A stretch of 64,000 bases of DNA from Hyphomicrobiales bacterium. Its GTDB lineage: Bacteria; Pseudomonadota; Alphaproteobacteria; Rhizobiales; Rhizobiaceae. Location of the stretch: contig UBQX01000012.1 in NCBI GenBank assembly GCA_900467685.1, positions 15,028 through 79,027 of the forward strand, in the 5' to 3' direction. Positions 37,793 through 47,577 of this stretch are shown piece after piece. Within the stretch, counting starts at the first letter, position 1. The number at the start of each line of letters is the position of its first letter. The notes beneath the pieces were generated by a model. That model did no database searches and was not told the origin of the DNA. It saw only the letters and a program-made list of their open reading frames with translations. Made by a program: the position numbers and the translations under genes.

Positions 37793-38131
37793 ATGACAGG
37801 TAAAACCGTGACACGCGCCGATCTCGCCGAATCGGTCTTCCGCAAAGTTGGTCTTTCGCGCGCCGAGTCCGCCGAGCTTGTCGAAACCATCATCGACGAA
37901 ATCTGCAATGCGATCGTTCGCGGCGAAAGCGTAAAGCTGTCGTCCTTCGCCACCTTCCAGGTCCGCGACAAGAACGAGCGGATCGGTCGCAACCCGAAGA
38001 CGGGTGAGGAAGTGCCGATTTCTCCGCGCCGGGTCATGACCTTCAAGGCGTCGAACGTGCTCAAGCAGCGCATTCTCAAGTCGCACCAGCAGCGCAAGGC
38101 CAAGCAGAAGCCTGCGTCACCCGCCACCTGA
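37793..38131 (+). CDS. ihfA: Integration host factor alpha subunit
   Basis: The 112-residue DNA-bending protein has [20 protein letters not shown] at the start and [30 protein letters not shown] with the Pro-tip PKTGEEVPI, diagnostic of IHF alpha. ATG 37793 follows a GGGGA site; the frame upstream is open for 31 codons but not conserved. The basic C-terminal tail ([12 protein letters not shown]) is longer than in E. coli. Confidence 0.93.
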   Translation: MTGKTVTRADLAESVFRKVGLSRAESAELVETIIDEICNAIVRGESVKLSSFATFQVRDKNERIGRNPKTGEEVPISPRRVMTFKASNVLKQRILKSHQQRKAKQKPASPAT

Positions 38132-38196
38132 ACGGGACGGCGGCAGCAGGACCTAACATTCCTGGCCCCTGAACGCGGCCCGCAGGATGACAGACA

Positions 38197-38727
38197 ATGG
38201 AAAAGAGCCCAGACGCATTCCGGACGATCAGCGAGGTCGCTGACGATCTCGATCTTCCGCAGCACGTCCTGAGGTTCTGGGAAACGCGTTTCCCCCAGAT
38301 CAAGCCCATGAAGCGCGGCGGCGGCCGCCGTTACTATCGCCCGGAGGACGTCGATCTTCTCAAGGGCATTCGCCACCTCCTTTACGATCACGGCTATACG
38401 ATCAAGGGCGTCCAGAAACTCCTGAAGTCGAACGGCAACAAGTTCGTCATTGCCATCGGCAACGGCGACATGGACGCCGTGGAAGCCCTGTCCCAGGCCG
38501 CCGCTGCCGAGCAGGCTGCCGCGAAAATTCAGCCGCCGACGCTGGAAGAAGACCAGATCGTCGGCAAGGCGAAGGCCCCGTCCACGCGCCGCTTCTTTGG
38601 CTTCGGCGTGGCGAATCAGGAGCCCGAAATGGGTTCCGCGGGTGTGGGCAAGGAAGACCGCGCGCTCCTGCAGGAAGCGCTTTACGACCTCCTCGAATGC
38701 AAGCGCCTGCTGGATCAGGTGCGTTGA
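38197..38727 (+). CDS. MerR-family transcriptional regulator
   Basis: The 176-residue protein has a MerR winged-helix head ([45 protein letters not shown]). A short helical part and a C-terminus not matching metal-sensing MerR (no paired Cys) follow. This MerR gene next to ihfA is a conserved alphaproteobacterial neighbour pair. The regulated genes are unknown. Confidence 0.9.
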   Translation: MEKSPDAFRTISEVADDLDLPQHVLRFWETRFPQIKPMKRGGGRRYYRPEDVDLLKGIRHLLYDHGYTIKGVQKLLKSNGNKFVIAIGNGDMDAVEALSQAAAAEQAAAKIQPPTLEEDQIVGKAKAPSTRRFFGFGVANQEPEMGSAGVGKEDRALLQEALYDLLECKRLLDQVR

Positions 38728-38836
38728 TCCAGACGCACGTGCGGCGCAGGCAATCATTCCGTCGATTTCTTCCGCCTGCCTCTTGCGCTTGCCATGCGAC
38801 GCGGCTATGGAGTGCGTGCTTTCCTTGAAGGCAGGT

Positions 38837-38913
<77 letters not shown>

Positions 38914-39018
38914 TTATTTCCCCCGCTTTTCCAGCAATTTGCAGGTTTCGCTTGAAGCGCATGACGTTACGTCATGCGGGCGATTATCTGACTATGCCCG
39001 CTGTATTCTTGACGTCTT

Positions 39019-40242
39019 TCAGGCTTCGGAAAGCGCCTTTTGGCGCTGATAATTCATCTCCAGCGCGCGGCAGGCCCAGATGATGCCGAGGATCAGATAG
39101 AAGTGCCGCCAGTGGTCGGTGTCGATCACGTTGCCGATGCCGACATGGCCGACCAGCATGATCCAGGCGATCATCAGGTAGGGCTGCCAGGGACGATTCC
39201 GCAGCAACAGACGGAAACCGATGACGACGCTCCAGGCGATCAGGCCGACGTAGCAGACGAAGCCGAGCCAGCCGTAGCTTGTCAGCATCTTCAGCCAGAT
39301 ATTGTGTTCGTCCTCGGGGAAGATCGTGCTGAAGACGAGTGGGCCGATGCCGAGAGGCTTTTCCATCGCCATCATGAAGCCGAGCCGGTGGCGCTCGAAG
39401 CGACCGAGATGTCCGCCATCATAGGACTGAACGAGTTCCGTGCGCGTCGAGAAGAGATCGGCAACCTTCTGGAACTGAAGCGCGATGACCACCGCCGCCA
39501 CCATGAGGGCGACGCCGGCGAGAGCCAGCAGCAGGATCTTCAGCCGAAACGCCGAGGTTCGCTCCTTCAGGAGCATGATGAAGACCAGCAGGGCGACCGC
39601 AAAGACGTAGAGGCCCCAGGCCGCGCGTGAAAACGCAAGGAAGATCCCGAGGGTAATGATCAGCAGCGACACGATCCGGATCGGCAGATGATAGGTCTTG
39701 CCGGTGAGGATGCCATGGATGAGGTAGAGGGCAGGGGCGACGAGATAGGGGCCGAAGACGTTCGGATCCTTGAAGGCGCCCATCGCACGATCATAGCGCG
39801 TGAAGATCTCCGAGCCCGGAAAGGCATGGAAATAGCCCAGGATACCGAGCATGGAGGTGATGACTGCGGCCGCGGTCCAGGCCTTGAAGACCAGTTCCAT
39901 GCGATCGTAGCGGTCTTCGAAGATCGCGGCATAGAAGATTGCCGTCAGCGCGAGGAACGCGCTCACGCCGAAATAGACGAAACCGCCGGCAATGTCCGTC
40001 ATCTGTGTCAGCGACAGAAGGCATCCCGTCTCGATGGCGACGAGCAACATGGCAAGCGGCCCGGTGCCACGGGTCACCTTGAGGCCAAGAATGAACCAGA
40101 AGCCTAGAAGAAGGGCGATCACGGCATCCGTGGGCGCAGGCTCGCGAATGACAAATCCGGTCAGAAAAATGCCAAGCGCCAGCAGCACGGATCCGATGAA
40201 CCGGAAGGTTGCGAGCCGCGGGTGGAACGTCCCGCCATCCAT
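39019..40242 (-). CDS. O-antigen ligase/Wzy-like polysaccharide polymerase
   Basis: The 407-residue polytopic membrane protein has about eleven helices and Wzy/ligase-type motifs: PNVFGPYLVAPALYLIHG, LGRFERHRLGFMMAMEKPLG and a large periplasmic loop ending EHNIWLKMLTSYGWLGF. Start ATG 40242 is chosen because it follows the upstream stop by 15 bases; the frame is open further, overlapping that gene. It should polymerise the repeat unit assembled by the neighbouring transferases. Confidence 0.85.
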   Translation of the reverse strand: MDGGTFHPRLATFRFIGSVLLALGIFLTGFVIREPAPTDAVIALLLGFWFILGLKVTRGTGPLAMLLVAIETGCLLSLTQMTDIAGGFVYFGVSAFLALTAIFYAAIFEDRYDRMELVFKAWTAAAVITSMLGILGYFHAFPGSEIFTRYDRAMGAFKDPNVFGPYLVAPALYLIHGILTGKTYHLPIRIVSLLIITLGIFLAFSRAAWGLYVFAVALLVFIMLLKERTSAFRLKILLLALAGVALMVAAVVIALQFQKVADLFSTRTELVQSYDGGHLGRFERHRLGFMMAMEKPLGIGPLVFSTIFPEDEHNIWLKMLTSYGWLGFVCYVGLIAWSVVIGFRLLLRNRPWQPYLMIAWIMLVGHVGIGNVIDTDHWRHFYLILGIIWACRALEMNYQRQKALSEA

Positions 40243-40256
40243 GGCGTCAAGCGTGG

Positions 40257-41813
40257 TCAATATGCGTTGTCCGTCTTGAGGAGCCGAATCGGCGTAAGGA
40301 TGAGGATCTTGAGGTCGAGCCACAGCGACCAGTTCTCGATGTAGTAGAGATCGGCAGCGATGCGCCCGCGGATCTTCTCGTCCGTGTCGATCTCGCCCCG
40401 CCAGCCGTTGATCTGAGCCCAGCCTGTGACGCCGGGCTTCACACGATGCCGCGCGAAATAGCTGTCGACCACCTCGACATAGACGCGATCCTGCGTCTGC
40501 GCGGCAACGGCATGCGGGCGCGGCCCGACCAGCGACAGCCGGCCCTGCAACACGTTGAAGAACTGCGGCAGTTCGTCGATGGAGGCCTTGCGGATGAAGC
40601 GGCCGACCGGGGTCACGCGCGGATCGTTCTTGGTCACGGCCTGCTTGGCGGTCGGGTCGCTCATTTCCGTGTACATCGAGCGGAACTTGTAGACCTCGAC
40701 AATCTCGTTGTTGAAGCCGTGGCGCTTCTGTTTGAAGATGATCGGACCCCTGGAGGTGAACTTCACCGCGAGCGCGGTGCCCAGCATGACCGGCCAGAGG
40801 AGCGCAATGGCGAGGAGCGAGAAGACGATGTCGAAGCAGCGCTTGGCGACGGAGTCCCAGTCGGCGATGGGCTTGTCGAAGACGTCGAGCATCGAAACCT
40901 TGCCGATACGCGAATATGCGCGCGGCCGGAACCTCAGCTTGCTCGAATGGGCAGCGATGCGGATATCGACAGGCAATACCCAGAGCTTCCGGAGCAGGTC
41001 CAGTATGCGCAGCTCGGCAGAAAGCGGCAGTGCGATGATCAGGATGTCGATGCGGGCTGTCCGGGCAAACTCAACCAGTTCGTCAAACGTGCCCAGCTTC
41101 GGATAGCCTGCCACCATGTCGGGCGAGCGTCGGTCATCGCGGTCGTCAAAAATACCGCAGATGCGGATGTCGTTATCGCTGATGCTTTCCATCTCGCGGA
41201 TCAGGTCGCGCGCCGGCGCTCCCCCGCCCACGATCACGGCGCGGCGCTCCATGAAGCCGTTGCGCGTCCAGCGGCGGATGGCATAGGCGACAAAGAACCG
41301 CTCCAGCGAGAGCAGGCCGGACCCGATGACCACGCCAATAAAGCCGCTCGAAAGAAGAGCTGCGGCGTTTCCACCGCGATAGAGAACGATCAGGCAGAAT
41401 AACAGCGAGCCAGCCGCAAGCCCGGCAGCCGCGCGAATGGCGCCGCGGCGGGGAGAGCGCAGCACCGGGAACAGATAGCCGTCCATAACCTGTGTAAGGA
41501 ACGCGGCGCATGCACCGGCGAGCAGTGCAACAACAATCGCAGCCGGAACGCTCAGGACATGCGCATCGGGTGCCGCAAGATAGAAGGCGAGGCAGGTCAG
41601 CGCGGCGACGAGCGCCTCGCCGATGCGGATGAGCCCGGCAACAATCGCCGGCTTCTTGCTGTCGAGGGCGAATTGCGATGCGATCCGCGCAGCATAGGGA
41701 TTGAGCGGTTTCGACGGTGTAGCCGGCTTGGTTTCGGCATTGCCCGACGCTTCAGCAATCTGCTTCCGGATCTTGTCAATGTCGAATTGATCGTGACGCT
41801 CGATCTGATTCAT
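40257..41813 (-). CDS. Polyisoprenyl-phosphate hexose-1-phosphate transferase
   Basis: The 518-residue protein (ATG 41813) begins polysaccharide repeat assembly on the lipid carrier. An N-terminal block of about five helices and a CoA-binding-like domain (RRAVIVGGGAPARDLIREM) precede the conserved transferase domain: KRCFDIVFSLLAI, FKQKRHGFNNEIVEVYKFRSM, LPQFFNVLQGRLSLVGPRP and GVTGWAQINGWRGE. It is of the WbaP/HfsE/UppE type. It lies between the GT4 and polymerase genes of the same strand. Confidence 0.92.
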   Translation of the reverse strand: MNQIERHDQFDIDKIRKQIAEASGNAETKPATPSKPLNPYAARIASQFALDSKKPAIVAGLIRIGEALVAALTCLAFYLAAPDAHVLSVPAAIVVALLAGACAAFLTQVMDGYLFPVLRSPRRGAIRAAAGLAAGSLLFCLIVLYRGGNAAALLSSGFIGVVIGSGLLSLERFFVAYAIRRWTRNGFMERRAVIVGGGAPARDLIREMESISDNDIRICGIFDDRDDRRSPDMVAGYPKLGTFDELVEFARTARIDILIIALPLSAELRILDLLRKLWVLPVDIRIAAHSSKLRFRPRAYSRIGKVSMLDVFDKPIADWDSVAKRCFDIVFSLLAIALLWPVMLGTALAVKFTSRGPIIFKQKRHGFNNEIVEVYKFRSMYTEMSDPTAKQAVTKNDPRVTPVGRFIRKASIDELPQFFNVLQGRLSLVGPRPHAVAAQTQDRVYVEVVDSYFARHRVKPGVTGWAQINGWRGEIDTDEKIRGRIAADLYYIENWSLWLDLKILILTPIRLLKTDNAY

Positions 41814-41921
41814 GGCTACCGTCCATCTGTGAAGATGAACCATGCATATCAGCCACCCTTGAAAAGATTGATTAAGTCCGGGTGCAACCGATCATTTCTA
41901 AGAAATATGGTCAACAGAGGC

Positions 41922-43073
41922 TTAAGTCTTGCTGCTGATCTCGTCGTGCAGCGACTGATAAAGCTCGATCATCCGCTGGCCCATGGCGCGGCTGGAGAAA
42001 GTCTTTTCAAACGAAACCATGTCGGGGCGTGTCATTTCATGCCATCCCGGGTTCGTCGCAGCTTCCGCCATGGCCTGTCCCATGGCCTCCCAGTCGCCTG
42101 CGGGCGTCAGCGCCGGATTGTCCTGCCCCAGCGCCTCGGGAATGCCGCCGACACGCGTCGCAACGATCGGCTTTCCGGCAGCCACGGCCTCAAGCACGAT
42201 ATAGGGCATGGCTTCGGCGCGAGAAGGAACGACGAGCGTCCGCGCAAGGCGAAATGCCTCCCGCTGCTTCATGGCCGGCAGCATGGTGATGCGCTGGCCG
42301 AGACCGAGCTGAACCATCATCTCGGCGTATTTCTCCTGATCGGGCCCGTCGCCGATCATCAGGGCAGACATGGGGCGTCCGACAATGCGCTCGGCGTGAG
42401 CGAAGGCGCGGATGAAGAGGTCTCCACCCTTCAGGTCGCGCATCATGCCGATATACTGGAAGTCCCGAGGCTCTTCGACCATGCCGGGCGAGATGAACTC
42501 GGTGCTGTCGATGCCGTTGTAGTTCACCACCGCCCGGCCAGTCGGGCGTCCGATCTTGTCAATGAAAGTGCTGCGCTCGAACTCGCAGACGAAGACGGTG
42601 GCGTCGCCCATCCGGTCGAGAATGCGTTCCAGCATGAAGACGGTGGAACCCGGCACGCCTGGCCGGAAATGAACGCTTCCACCGTGCGGAGAATAGAGGC
42701 GGGCTACGCAATACCTGTTGACCCGCAGCAGTGAGCCGATGACTCGGGCAATTGCGCCACCCTTGGCGCCATGCCCGTGCAGAACATCCGGCTGCAAACT
42801 CTTGATTTGTTGATAGCTCTTCATGAAAGCGCCGAAGTCGGAGGGACTGATGGCGCGATTGATCGGGATGCGGGTGAGGCCCAGGGCGAGATAGGGGCGG
42901 ATCTGGTCGAACAGCTTGTCTTCGAAGGCACCGCCTGTGGTGCTGTCGCAGACAATGCCGACCTCGTGACCCGCCTTGCTGTGTTCGATGGCAAGATCGC
43001 GAACATGCCTGAATATCCCGCCGACCGGCGAGCGGAAACAGTGAATGATGCGCAGTTTGCCGTTCTGAGCCAT
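41922..43073 (-). CDS. GT4-family glycosyltransferase
   Basis: The 383-residue GT-B enzyme has an N-terminal acceptor domain (IIHCFRSPVGGIFRHVRDLA, HGHGAKGG) and a C-terminal donor domain with VVPSRAEAMPYIVLEAVAAGKPIVATRVGGIPE, holding the E-x7-E motif of GT4 enzymes. It should add a sugar to the lipid-linked repeat unit. It starts 5 bases downstream of the export-lipoprotein gene. Confidence 0.92.
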   Translation of the reverse strand: MAQNGKLRIIHCFRSPVGGIFRHVRDLAIEHSKAGHEVGIVCDSTTGGAFEDKLFDQIRPYLALGLTRIPINRAISPSDFGAFMKSYQQIKSLQPDVLHGHGAKGGAIARVIGSLLRVNRYCVARLYSPHGGSVHFRPGVPGSTVFMLERILDRMGDATVFVCEFERSTFIDKIGRPTGRAVVNYNGIDSTEFISPGMVEEPRDFQYIGMMRDLKGGDLFIRAFAHAERIVGRPMSALMIGDGPDQEKYAEMMVQLGLGQRITMLPAMKQREAFRLARTLVVPSRAEAMPYIVLEAVAAGKPIVATRVGGIPEALGQDNPALTPAGDWEAMGQAMAEAATNPGWHEMTRPDMVSFEKTFSSRAMGQRMIELYQSLHDEISSKT

Positions 43074-43078
43074 ATCGG

Positions 43079-43654
43079 TCAGAACAGACGTTCGCGTACG
43101 TAGATCGTATCGCCTGCCAGAATTGCGTCCGTGATGGCAACACGTCCGGTCAGGACCCGACCGTTCAGCTTGCGGGAGATGTCCGCGCTGGACTTGAGGG
43201 CGCGGGGCGTGAAGCCTCCTGCCGCCGCGACCGCATTCTGGACTGTCATGCCAGGCGCATAGGAATACTGCCCCGGCTGTCCGACTTCGCCCATGACGTA
43301 GATGGGGCGATAGCGATCGACTTCGACCGTAACATCGGGGTCGCGCAGGTAGCCCTTGCGCAACTGCGCCGCGATCGCAACCTCGACTTCCTGCATCGTC
43401 TTGCCGCGTGCGGCGACAGAGCCGATGAGCGGGAAGGCGATGTAGCCGGACTGATCCACGCTGTAGGTATTGGTCAGGCTTGGCTGATCGAATACCGTAA
43501 TGCGCAAGCGATCACCGGAATCAAGCCGATAGGGCGCCATGAGCGACTGGCTGAATTCGCCGGAGGCGGGTGCAGTCGTATTGCACGCAGCCAGAGGCGC
43601 AGTCAGCGCGAGTGAGGCAAAGATAAACTTGCGTCTGCTGAGGTCGAGAGGCAT
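43079..43654 (-). CDS. Wza-like polysaccharide export lipoprotein
   Basis: The 191-residue protein has a lipoprotein signal with lipobox LAAC, a polysaccharide export domain (PYRLDSGDRLRITVFDQPSLTNTYSVDQSGYIAFPLIG) and a SLBB domain (YVMGEVGQPGQYSYAPGMTVQNAVAAAGGFT). It is shorter than Wza, as in HfsD/UppC-like proteins. ATG 43654 is chosen over ATG 43678 because GGAG stands 11 bases upstream. It heads the minus-strand half of the cluster. Confidence 0.9.
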   Translation of the reverse strand: MPLDLSRRKFIFASLALTAPLAACNTTAPASGEFSQSLMAPYRLDSGDRLRITVFDQPSLTNTYSVDQSGYIAFPLIGSVAARGKTMQEVEVAIAAQLRKGYLRDPDVTVEVDRYRPIYVMGEVGQPGQYSYAPGMTVQNAVAAAGGFTPRALKSSADISRKLNGRVLTGRVAITDAILAGDTIYVRERLF

Positions 43655-43869
43655 CCCGCGGATAGCTCCGATAAACATTGAGGTTGACAGTGTTATCGAT
43701 CGATTAGGGTTAATACCGGGTAAACCTGACGCTGGGTTGCAACCATTTTTTCAGCGACGCCTACGGAATGGCTCCAGCGCTCTTCTGGTTCGGAAAATCA
43801 AGGAATTAACGAAAGAGTTACCATACACGTTTACGCTTCGCCGCAATTGTTATGTCTATGGAGTGCGAT

Positions 43870-46362
43870 ATGTCGGGCGCAAAACCGGGTCAGGATGTGG
43901 ATATTGATCTCGGTCAGTTGTTCCGGGCCCTTTGGGAACGGCGGCTGAGGCTTGTGGCCTTGACGGCTGGCGTCGCCGTTCTGGCCTTTGTCGGTACGCG
44001 GATGGTCGCCCCGGAATACAAGGGCGAGGCGCAGGTTCTCATCGAGCTTCGCACGCCCGACTTTTCCGAACGAACCCAGCCTGCCAACAGCAATGCCGAT
44101 CCAATCCTCGATGATCTCGGCATATCGAGCCAGGTACAGGTCCTGCAGTCGACGGATCTCATCAAGCAGGTGGCGCGCGAACTCAAGCTTTCCGAGCGGG
44201 AGGAGTTCGATCCGGCCGCCAACACGTCCTTCTTCAAGCGTCTGCTGATCTCCTTCGGCGTCGTCAAGAACCCGCTCGATGTGGCACCGGAAGAGCGCGT
44301 GTTGAAGACCTTCCGCGAGAAGCTGCAGGTCTATCAGGTCGAGAAGTCCCGCGTGATCGGTCTGAACTTTACCTCGGAAGATCCCAAGCTTGCTGCTGCC
44401 GTCCCCAACAAGATGTCGCAGGTCTATCTGGCCATGCAGAGCGGCGCCAAGCTCGACACGGACTCGGAAGCCGCTCGCTGGCTCGAGCCGGAGATTGCGT
44501 CGCTGCGCGAAAAGGTGCGTGAAGCTGAAAAGAAGGTTGCCGACTACCGCGCGACCACTGACCTGCAGCGCACCGGCCAGGATCAGACCTTTGCCGGCCA
44601 GCAGCTGAGCAATGTCTCTGCTGAATTGACCCGCGTGCAGGCCGATCTCGCCAACGCCAATGCGCGCGCGGAATCGGTGCGTCAGGCGCTGAAATCTGGC
44701 GGTCCGGTCGATACGATCGCCGATGTCATTTCTTCGCCGACGATCCAGCAGTTGAAGGCGCAGGAAGCGCAGATCCAGAATCAGATCTCCGACCTCTCCA
44801 TGTCCCTGCTCGACGGGCACCCGCGGCTGAAGGGCCTTCGGGCCCAGCTCGCCGGCATTCGCGAGCAGATCAATGTCGAAACGCGGAAGATCCTGAAGAG
44901 CCTGGAGAACGAGGCGGAAGTCGCAAAGTTTCGCCAGGCCCAGCTGGTCGCCCAGCTGAACAAGGCAAAGACCGCCTCGGCAAAGGCCGATGACCAGCAG
45001 GTCGGCCTCAACGCCCTGGAGCGCGAGGCCGCAGCACAGCGTGATCTCCTGCAGACCTATCTCGCCCGTTATCGCGAGGCTTCCTCGCGCGCCGGCAAGA
45101 ATGCGGCGCCCGCCGATGCCCGCGTGATTTCGACTGCGGTCGTGCCGACCGAGGTCTATTTCCCGAAGGTCGGCCCGATCGTGACGGTTGCCGCACTGGC
45201 CGCCTTCCTGCTGAGCGCCGTCTTCATCATGCTCGCCGAACTGTTCAGCGGTCGCGCCTGGAAGACCGTATCGCCCGAAGGCGTGTCCGCTCCGGCACCT
45301 GCGGCAGCGCCGGCTCCCGGGGAGCGCACGCGTCCCTCCCGTCTGCTGCGGGCCGTTCGCTCACGGCGCGATCTGCCAGCAACGCCTGTTGCTCCGGCGG
45401 TGGCCAAGCCCGAACCTGTTTCAGCACAGACACCGGCCACTCCCGTTCCCGCTCGCTCCGTCGAAGAAGACGTCGTCCACGAGGACAAGTCCGCAGGCAT
45501 GCCCATCGCTGCCGCCGCCCAGACACCGGTTGCTGAAGACGAGGCGGCGAAGGCCGAGCCCGAAGTTGAATTCATTCCGCCGTTCACCAGCCGCGTGATG
45601 GACCGTCTCGAACGCTCCAAGCAGGAAAACGCGCCTGCAGAAGAGGCGCCTGCAGAGGTGCACGAAGAGCCTGTGGCCTCTGAAACCTCGAAAGTTTCGG
45701 CCTCCGATCATGCGCTGGACGGAGACGATGTCGTTGCCGTATCGCCGCTCGATGAGGAGCAGGATGGAAATGACTTCTCCGTCGCATCCGTCGCCCGCTA
45801 TCTGGCGGCCTCCGACAAGCGAATCGTCGCCTGCATCTCGCCGACCGGCGACGATGGCTCGGCAGCCTCTGTTGAACTCGTTCGCCGCATGTCCGGTCTC
45901 GGCTTCCGTGTGATCATCATCGACATGACGGGCTCTGCGCTTCCGTCACGGCTCATGGGCGACAGCACGAACCTGCAGGGCATCACCGATATTCTTGCCG
46001 GCAAGTCCTCCATCGCGAGCTGCATCCACGGCGACAAGCATTCCGAAGCTCATTTCATTCCGCATGGAACGGCTGATCCAGCCCGCGCCATGCGCGGCGC
46101 GGACCGGTTGACCATGATCGTCGGCGCGTTGAGCGAAGCCTATGAAAAGGTGCTGATCGAATGCGGTCCCATCGATGGCCGCAGCGCCGAGCGCCTGACC
46201 CGCAACGACAATGCGGAAATCGTGCTCTCCATGCCGGGCGGAAGCGAAGAAAAGATCGCCCGCATCCTGGCCTCCTTCGAGGCCACCGGCCGCGACGAGG
46301 TCATCCTGATGAGCAACAGCCCTGTGTCGTCCGCAGGTAACGGTGACAGCCAGGTTGCCTGA
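43870..46362 (+). CDS. Wzz-like co-polymerase with degenerate BY-kinase domain
   Basis: The 830-residue protein starts at ATG 43870 (GGAG 6 bases upstream; two earlier ATGs lack a site). Domains are: N-terminal helix (about 24-43), Wzz chain-length domain with coiled coils (about 60-420), second helix (about 440-460), an Ala/Pro/Glu-rich linker (about 470-640) and a C-terminal kinase-like domain (about 650-830). The Walker A position reads SPTGDDGSAAS, with no GKS/T lysine. The A' and B positions read IIIDMTGSA and VLIECGPI. It therefore looks like a pseudokinase controlling export rather than an active tyrosine kinase. Confidence 0.88.
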   Translation: MSGAKPGQDVDIDLGQLFRALWERRLRLVALTAGVAVLAFVGTRMVAPEYKGEAQVLIELRTPDFSERTQPANSNADPILDDLGISSQVQVLQSTDLIKQVARELKLSEREEFDPAANTSFFKRLLISFGVVKNPLDVAPEERVLKTFREKLQVYQVEKSRVIGLNFTSEDPKLAAAVPNKMSQVYLAMQSGAKLDTDSEAARWLEPEIASLREKVREAEKKVADYRATTDLQRTGQDQTFAGQQLSNVSAELTRVQADLANANARAESVRQALKSGGPVDTIADVISSPTIQQLKAQEAQIQNQISDLSMSLLDGHPRLKGLRAQLAGIREQINVETRKILKSLENEAEVAKFRQAQLVAQLNKAKTASAKADDQQVGLNALEREAAAQRDLLQTYLARYREASSRAGKNAAPADARVISTAVVPTEVYFPKVGPIVTVAALAAFLLSAVFIMLAELFSGRAWKTVSPEGVSAPAPAAAPAPGERTRPSRLLRAVRSRRDLPATPVAPAVAKPEPVSAQTPATPVPARSVEEDVVHEDKSAGMPIAAAAQTPVAEDEAAKAEPEVEFIPPFTSRVMDRLERSKQENAPAEEAPAEVHEEPVASETSKVSASDHALDGDDVVAVSPLDEEQDGNDFSVASVARYLAASDKRIVACISPTGDDGSAASVELVRRMSGLGFRVIIIDMTGSALPSRLMGDSTNLQGITDILAGKSSIASCIHGDKHSEAHFIPHGTADPARAMRGADRLTMIVGALSEAYEKVLIECGPIDGRSAERLTRNDNAEIVLSMPGGSEEKIARILASFEATGRDEVILMSNSPVSSAGNGDSQVA

Positions 46363-46377
46363 TAGGTAAGGTGAAGA

Positions 46378-47577
46378 TCAATCTTCCTGTTCGGGGGCGG
46401 GCGAGCTTTGCTTGTCCGCCCTGAAACGTTGGATGAGTGCGTAAAGCGGCTTGTTGCGCTTGATGGCCGCTTTGAGCCGGGTCGCGGCGGATATCGCGAA
46501 CGCGCCGATGCGGCCCTGCAGGCTGACGGGAACGAGCACGTCATAGTGCTGCGTTTCGACCGGGCACCAGCTCTTCTTGTAAAGCTGATAGCCGATCCCG
46601 AAATCGAAGAGGGCGACACGGCTTGCGCAGGCCTGCTCGATGATCAGATAGAAGAGAAACTCGCCGGGGCTCGCGCCGCGAACGGCGTCGTTCTCTACAG
46701 AGCCGAACTGGCAGATGACATGATCGCCCTTGCGGGAAAGACCCGCGATCGCGACAACCGTGCGGTTCTCGTCCTTGAGCGTCAGCGCATGCAGGCTCAG
46801 CGCCGCATTCGGTGCATCCTGCGCCGAATGCGCTGCCTCCCGGAAGAATGCCTGGACGTTCTCCTCGCGAAACGGGTTCGGCAAATGCATGGCCTGCAGC
46901 CGCTCCGCCTTCTGCCTGAAGAAGGTCGAAAGGAGAGCATCCTTCTCTGCGCGCGTCTCCGCGACAAGGTGATTGTAGCCGCCGGCCTCTTCGAACTGGC
47001 GCACCGACTTGCGAAAGAGCTTCCGCTTTCGCTTGGCATGGATTTGCTCGATCGTTTCGTCCATCGTCGCGCGGACAGGCAACTGGTAGGCCTTGTTCTG
47101 GTTCTCGATGGCGCCGGCCATGACCCACGGAACAGGCACGCCGCGCCAGGTTTCCGGCATGTTGCCGAGCTGGATCAGATCGGCGCGACCGGCCAGTTGT
47201 CGACGGATGGAAGCAAATGTGGCTTTCAGGTCCGCCTTGCCCAGGCCCAGGGCAAAGCTCTCGTTGAAAAGTCCGGTGTTGAGATTGGAATGCGCTGCGC
47301 CGATGAAGCGGGCGATTCGACCGAATCGTGTCGAATGGATCTCAAGCGGCAGGATGAAGACAATGCGCCCGCGTGACCGACCGACGACGATCGCCAGCTC
47401 CGGGTTCATGTTCTGCGCCCAGGCTTTGCACCAGGCAAGCGACTGGTGCAGCGAGACATGCCGCCCGGCTTCGAGCATGCGCCATTCCTGTTCGACCGGT
47501 TCGAAGCTGTGATAGACGCAGATATCCGGCGCTGGACGCGCTTTCGATGTCGCAGCTTCCATCGTGATGGCGTTCAT
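46378..47577 (-). CDS. FemAB/CelD-type GNAT acyltransferase (HfsK-like)
   Basis: The 399-residue protein matches the Acetyltransf_6 (CelD/BcsL) family: an N-terminal half with HVSLHQSLAWCKAWAQNMNP, then KRKRKLFRKSVRQFEE and the GNAT core VVAIAGLSRKGDHVICQFGS…FDFGIGYQLYKKSWCP. In Caulobacter, HfsK of this family acylates the holdfast and answers to c-di-GMP through its C-terminus. The C-terminal arginine-rich helices here (RLKAAIKRNKPLYALIQRF) resemble such a region, but c-di-GMP binding is not proven. It is convergent with the Wzz-like gene. Confidence 0.83.
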   Translation of the reverse strand: MNAITMEAATSKARPAPDICVYHSFEPVEQEWRMLEAGRHVSLHQSLAWCKAWAQNMNPELAIVVGRSRGRIVFILPLEIHSTRFGRIARFIGAAHSNLNTGLFNESFALGLGKADLKATFASIRRQLAGRADLIQLGNMPETWRGVPVPWVMAGAIENQNKAYQLPVRATMDETIEQIHAKRKRKLFRKSVRQFEEAGGYNHLVAETRAEKDALLSTFFRQKAERLQAMHLPNPFREENVQAFFREAAHSAQDAPNAALSLHALTLKDENRTVVAIAGLSRKGDHVICQFGSVENDAVRGASPGEFLFYLIIEQACASRVALFDFGIGYQLYKKSWCPVETQHYDVLVPVSLQGRIGAFAISAATRLKAAIKRNKPLYALIQRFRADKQSSPAPEQED

